This document shows positions 56,683 through 60,179 of a stretch of 60,179 nucleotides of DNA, piece by piece (within the stretch, counting starts at the first letter, position 1; every line of letters begins with the position of its first letter). The position numbers and the translations under genes are program-made. This stretch comes from Acidobacteria bacterium Ga0077522 (lineage in GTDB: Bacteria > Acidobacteriota > Vicinamibacteria > Vicinamibacterales > Vicinamibacteraceae), in the NCBI GenBank assembly GCA_001464065.1, contig LNDN01000036.1, positions 1 to 60,179 on the forward strand. Direction: 5' to 3'. The notes under the pieces were generated by a model that searched no databases, was not told where the DNA came from, and saw only the letters and a list, made by a program, of their open reading frames with translations.

Positions 56683-57762
56683 TCAGGCGAATGGCGCGAG
56701 CAGTGCATCGAGGTGCGCCTGCAGGCGGGCCTCGCTGAACGCTTCGAGCCGCGCGTGCTGGCCGCGGATGATGTCGGCACGCAGCCGATCGTCGTACGTG
56801 AGCCGTCCGAGCAGTTCGGCGGCGTATTCCAGGTCCTTCGGCGTGAACACGACGCCGGCGCCTCCCATCGTCTCCGTCACGGCCGTCGAGCCGTAGGCCA
56901 GCACCGGCACCCCGGCGGCCATCGCCTCGAGCAGCGGCACACAGAAGCCCTCGTGCTCGCTGAGCGAGATGTACACGCTCGCGTAGCGGTAGAACGCGGC
57001 CAGGTCGGCATTGGGCACCGGGCCCGTGAACCAGAACCGATCGGCCGGCATCTGGTACTTCTCCATCAGGGCGCGCACCGTGGCGTAATAGGACGGCACG
57101 GCGTCGTGACGACCGACGAAGATGAAACGATAGTGGCTGTCGACGTACCGCTTGTAGTGCTCGGCCAGCCGGATGTGGTCCTCGATCTTCTTGTTGGGGG
57201 CGATGCGCCCGACGAACAGGAAGTTTATCAGCCCGTCGCCGAGCACCTTCTCGAGCGCGGGCCGGCGGGGGGCCGCCGTGATCCGCGCGAAGTCGACCGC
57301 GATCGGCATCACGCCCGTCGGCGCGAAGCCGAGCGCATCGAGTTCCTCGCGGTTGTACGACGAGTCGCCGAGCGCCAGATCGACGTGACCGACCAGCGTC
57401 GCGAGCTCCTGACGCCCGATCATCGCCAGGCGGTAGATCTCGGGGGCGTAGTCGGCGAAGAAGTGCGCCGGGGTGATGTTGTGGTACTGCAGCACGCGTC
57501 CGCCGGGCAGCGTGGCGAACGCCTGGGTCATCGGCGACGGCAGGGCGAAGTGGAAGATCGTCACGTCGCCGCGCCGGGCGGCCGGGTCGCTGAACGGGTG
57601 GACGTCGTGCCGCAGGTCGTCGTCGATGGTCAGCGCGAAGATCTCGGAGGCCAGCCCGCGCGCCCGCAACAGATCGCGCACACGTCGCGCCGAGTCGCCG
57701 ATGGCGTCCCCCTTGTGCGCGGCCGGCACCCATTGGTGCACGCTGAGCACGCCGCTCGGCAC
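56683..57762 (-). CDS. GT4-type glycosyltransferase (pair B')
   Basis: A 359-residue GT-B enzyme from GTG 57762, one base after the previous stop (AGGGAG upstream), so translation is coupled. Start motif VHQWVPAAHKGDAIGDSARRV, donor-domain motifs FVGRIAPNKKIEDHI and LSEHEGFCVPLLEAMAAGVPVLAYGSTAV. It matches the gene at 57764 in layout and many motifs (GDAIG, NITP, EHEGFCVPL), so the two are paralogues. It is likely a hexosyltransferase in surface glycan synthesis. Confidence 0.9.
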   Translation of the reverse strand: MPSGVLSVHQWVPAAHKGDAIGDSARRVRDLLRARGLASEIFALTIDDDLRHDVHPFSDPAARRGDVTIFHFALPSPMTQAFATLPGGRVLQYHNITPAHFFADYAPEIYRLAMIGRQELATLVGHVDLALGDSSYNREELDALGFAPTGVMPIAVDFARITAAPRRPALEKVLGDGLINFLFVGRIAPNKKIEDHIRLAEHYKRYVDSHYRFIFVGRHDAVPSYYATVRALMEKYQMPADRFWFTGPVPNADLAAFYRYASVYISLSEHEGFCVPLLEAMAAGVPVLAYGSTAVTETMGGAGVVFTPKDLEYAAELLGRLTYDDRLRADIIRGQHARLEAFSEARLQAHLDALLAPFA

Positions 57763-57763
57763 C

Positions 57764-59035
57764 CTACTCCCTCGCTCCGCGCGGTGACTCGTGCGCGGAG
57801 CGATCCGCCGTAGCCGAGGCCTCTGTACTCGCGGCATCGGCGAAGGTGGACCTCACCGGCAGTGCCCTCAGCGCCGACGGCCGGTACTGCCGCACTTCCT
57901 CGAGCTGCTCCTGCAACTCGAACTGATCCCAGAAGTCGAACGAGACCTTCGGCGCGATCCCCGGCGGGGCCGCGAGCGCCTCGTCGACGAAGCGGAGCAG
58001 CGTGCCGTCGAAGTCCTGGGCGGCCAGCCGATCCAGGGCCGCATCCTGCGACGCCAGAATCTGCTCGACGAGATCCGCATCGTCCAGGATGGCTTCCATC
58101 ACGGCGGCCACGTGGGTCGGCGACTTGGTCTCGTACAGCACGCCGCCGCCATCCATCGTCGACGGCACGGCCGTGGCGGCGTAGGCGAGCACCGGCACGC
58201 GCTTGTGGAACGCCTCCATCAGCGGCACGCAGAAGCCCTCGTGCTCGCTGGCGCAGAGGAACAGGTCGGCGACGTCGTAGAACGCCGACAGCTCCTCGTT
58301 GCTGACGTGGCCGAGGAAGAACACGTCGGGGACCTTCAGGGTCGCGACCAGTTGCTGCAGCATCGCGAAGTAGAGATCGAAACCGCCGTAGGACCCGACC
58401 AGCAGCAGCCGCGCCCGCGGATTGCACTGCGTCTTGTAGGCGTGGAAGATCCGGATCAGGTCGTCGATCTTCTTGTTCGGGATCATCCGGCCCACGAACA
58501 GGATGTTCGTCCAGCCGTCGTCGAAGCTCTCGGCGATGGTGCCGACGGCCGTGTTCGCCAGATGGCTGAAGCTGGGCACGACCGGCAGGACGCCGGTGCG
58601 CGGGAAGCCGGCCGCCACCAGTTCCTCGGTGTTGAACGCCGAGTCGCCGAGCGCCAGCACGCAGCGGTCGCGATAGGCCCCCAGCTCGCGCCGCCCCATG
58701 AAACAGAGCTGCACGAGCAGCGGGTGCACGTCGACGAAGAACTCCGGCGGCGTGATGTTGTGGTACACGAGCACCATCTTGTCGGGCAGCGCGTAGGCGA
58801 CGCGGCTGGCGCGCGACCCGATCGAGAAGTGGTGGATGAGGACGTTGTCGGGCGAGCTCACGTCGATGAGATCGCGATAGTCGCGCGTCAGGTGCTCGAG
58901 GCGCGGGTCCGCGGTCTGGACGAAGATCTCGGAGTCGTGCCCGGCCGCGCGCAGCACGCGCTGGATGCCCAGCACCTCGTGGCCGATGGCATCGCCGTAG
59001 CCGAGCGTGGCGAGGACCTGATGGACGGCCGCCAT
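57764..59035 (-). CDS. GT4-type glycosyltransferase (pair B)
   Basis: A 423-residue GT-B enzyme from ATG 59035 (MAAVHQVLATLGYGDAIGHEV), again one base after the preceding stop. Donor-domain motifs are FVGRMIPNKKIDDLI and ASEHEGFCVPLMEAFHKRVPVLAY. The last 70 residues (ending ADRSAHESPRGARE) extend beyond the fold. It is a paralogue of the downstream gene. The acceptor is not predictable. Confidence 0.9.
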   Translation of the reverse strand: MAAVHQVLATLGYGDAIGHEVLGIQRVLRAAGHDSEIFVQTADPRLEHLTRDYRDLIDVSSPDNVLIHHFSIGSRASRVAYALPDKMVLVYHNITPPEFFVDVHPLLVQLCFMGRRELGAYRDRCVLALGDSAFNTEELVAAGFPRTGVLPVVPSFSHLANTAVGTIAESFDDGWTNILFVGRMIPNKKIDDLIRIFHAYKTQCNPRARLLLVGSYGGFDLYFAMLQQLVATLKVPDVFFLGHVSNEELSAFYDVADLFLCASEHEGFCVPLMEAFHKRVPVLAYAATAVPSTMDGGGVLYETKSPTHVAAVMEAILDDADLVEQILASQDAALDRLAAQDFDGTLLRFVDEALAAPPGIAPKVSFDFWDQFELQEQLEEVRQYRPSALRALPVRSTFADAASTEASATADRSAHESPRGARE

Positions 59036-59036
59036 C

Positions 59037-60179
59037 TCAGCGCCCCTGCCTTGCCGCACCGGGGCGCCCGCCACGCCGACGACGGACGTCGCGGCGTCCG
59101 CCGCGGGGCGGCCCTTCCGGACGCGTCCGCGCGCCCGTGGCGGCGGGGCGCGGCGCCGGGCCGGCGGGAACTGCGTCGAGCACCTCGCGCGCCGGCGGCA
59201 GCGTGCCGCGGTGCCGTGCGATCCAGCCCGGCAGCGCCTCGATGGCCCCCGGCGTCGGCGTGCCGGCCCGCAACTGGTTCAGCATCGCCTCGTACTTGGC
59301 ATCGATCACCGGCCAGGCGTAGTTGTCGCGGAAGTAGGTGCGACCGTTCTCGCCGAGGGCCTCGGCCAGCGACCGGTTGGTGGTCAGGATGCGCAGCGTC
59401 TCGGCAAACTCCGCGTAGTTGGCGTAGAACAGCCCCGCGTTGCTGCGCAGGCACTGCCCCTGCAGCACGTCGCAGCGCGCGTTGGCCAGCACCGGCTTGC
59501 CCAGCGCCCAGGCCTCGATGGCCACCATCGACAGGCTTTCGTAGAACGACGGCATGATCAGCGCCTCGCAGCCGGCCAGGGCGTCGTACTTGTCCTGGTC
59601 GGAGATGAAGCCGACATGACGCACGAGCGGATGATCGGGAATGGGCAGCAGCGCCTTGCCGGCCAGCACGAGTTGCAGCGGCCGACGCTGGTTGAACAGG
59701 TACTGCTGGAAGAACTGGAACAGCTCGCGGCAGCCCTTGTTCTCGTCGATGCGTCCGACGTAGAGCACGAAGGGGCCACGGATGTCGTAGGTGCGCCTGA
59801 AGCGCTCGGCCACCGCGTTCGAGGCGATGTCGGAACCCACGCCGACCACCACGCCGGGCACCGCCTCGTTGCCCGAGACCGCCTGGATCATGGCGCGCTC
59901 TTCGTGCGAGTTGTACATGATCCCGCGGACGCCCCGGAAGATCGGCGGGAAGATGCCGAGGCCGATGGCGGGATCCCGTTCGGCCGTCGGGACGAGGATC
60001 GCCCGATCCGCCGCCGCTCGCACGCCGTGGTAGCTGTGGTGGTACCGGAAGCTGAAGAATAAGAGGAAGTCGTACGACGAGGCGTGCTGCTCGATGTGGG
60101 CCACGAGCGCCGGGCTCGTCGGCCCCTCGGCATCCAGCCACGCCAGTTCGTCGGTGATCGAATGCGCCGTCTCGAACAC
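59037..60179 (-). CDS. GT4-type glycosyltransferase (pair A), N-terminus beyond window
   Basis: 380 residues are visible; the frame is open at the window end. Alignment with the paralogue at 55281 shows about the first 100 residues are missing. The donor domain carries YVGRIDENKGCRELF and SFYESLSMVAIEAWALGKPVLANA. The C-terminus is a basic, low-complexity tail (GGRRDVRRRRGGRPG). It is first of four glycosyltransferases in the operon; further genes may lie outside the window. Confidence 0.88.
   Translation of the reverse strand: MFETAHSITDELAWLDAEGPTSPALVAHIEQHASSYDFLLFFSFRYHHSYHGVRAAADRAILVPTAERDPAIGLGIFPPIFRGVRGIMYNSHEERAMIQAVSGNEAVPGVVVGVGSDIASNAVAERFRRTYDIRGPFVLYVGRIDENKGCRELFQFFQQYLFNQRRPLQLVLAGKALLPIPDHPLVRHVGFISDQDKYDALAGCEALIMPSFYESLSMVAIEAWALGKPVLANARCDVLQGQCLRSNAGLFYANYAEFAETLRILTTNRSLAEALGENGRTYFRDNYAWPVIDAKYEAMLNQLRAGTPTPGAIEALPGWIARHRGTLPPAREVLDAVPAGPAPRPAATGARTRPEGPPRGGRRDVRRRRGGRPGAARQGR

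Overview
The window is a GC-rich bacterial chromosome segment with dense genes, short intergenic gaps and many GTG starts. The gene set points to an Acidobacteriota member, most likely of the Vicinamibacteria type. The pointers are a VWA protein of the acidobacterial TIGR03436 kind, three outer-membrane receptor-like proteins with an N-terminal carboxypeptidase-regulatory (CarboxypepD_reg/Oar-like) domain, an M28 peptidase, a plant-type glutaminyl cyclase and GT-B glycosyltransferases. The assignment rests on protein character only; there is no rRNA in the window.

Layout. 1-1.4 kb: the end of a DUF2075 helicase-like gene and a small unknown gene. 1.4-7.1 kb: an AlkZ-like winged-helix protein, a secreted M28 peptidase, an M23 endopeptidase lipoprotein and a serine hydrolase. 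7.2-9.5 kb: DUF1015-serC operon. 9.5-18 kb: TonB-dependent receptor, pcnB, a TPR protein, a ceramidase-like protein and polA. 18-22.6 kb: a lipoprotein, a Spy/CpxP-like protein divergent from an OmpR-type regulator/histidine kinase pair (cpxP-cpxRA-like order), and a BON protein with a classical terminator. 22.8-28.5 kb: MFS and ZIP transporters, a TonB/unknown/VWA operon and a methyltransferase. 28.6-39.9 kb: a membrane protein, a large Oar-like receptor with a structured leader, an AhpD-like protein, acs and two small genes, an orphan LolD/MacB-type ATPase, a GDSL lipoprotein and a glutaminyl cyclase. 39.9-47.2 kb (mostly minus): VOC protein, dppD-dppF, a small conserved ORF, eno-gpmI and glgC. 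47.4-55.3 kb: two exported proteins, then a PDZ/GAF/PAS histidine kinase with its sigma-54 response regulator. 55.3-60.2 kb (minus): four nearly abutting glycosyltransferases in two paralogous pairs; the first is cut by the window end.

Two patterns run across the window. First, many gene starts that lack a Shine-Dalgarno sequence have a TANNNT -10-like hexamer, often close to TAGAAT, ending only 5-12 bases before the start codon. This looks like widespread leaderless transcription. In the ZIP gene this hexamer sits in the loop of a perfect 10+10 bp dyad, an apparent operator. Second, intergenic spaces are filled with degenerate short-period repeats (GAGCCCT, TCCCGAC/TCCCGGT, CCCTTGT, GGGCAAAAA and others) and with paired palindromes beginning GTAGG. 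Some run into coding sequence and supply or overlap stop codons. These two patterns, plus a hairpin that pairs the ribosome-binding site of the large receptor, are the most novel material here.

Coding calls rest on recognised families and motifs; function within families is inference. No searches were run.
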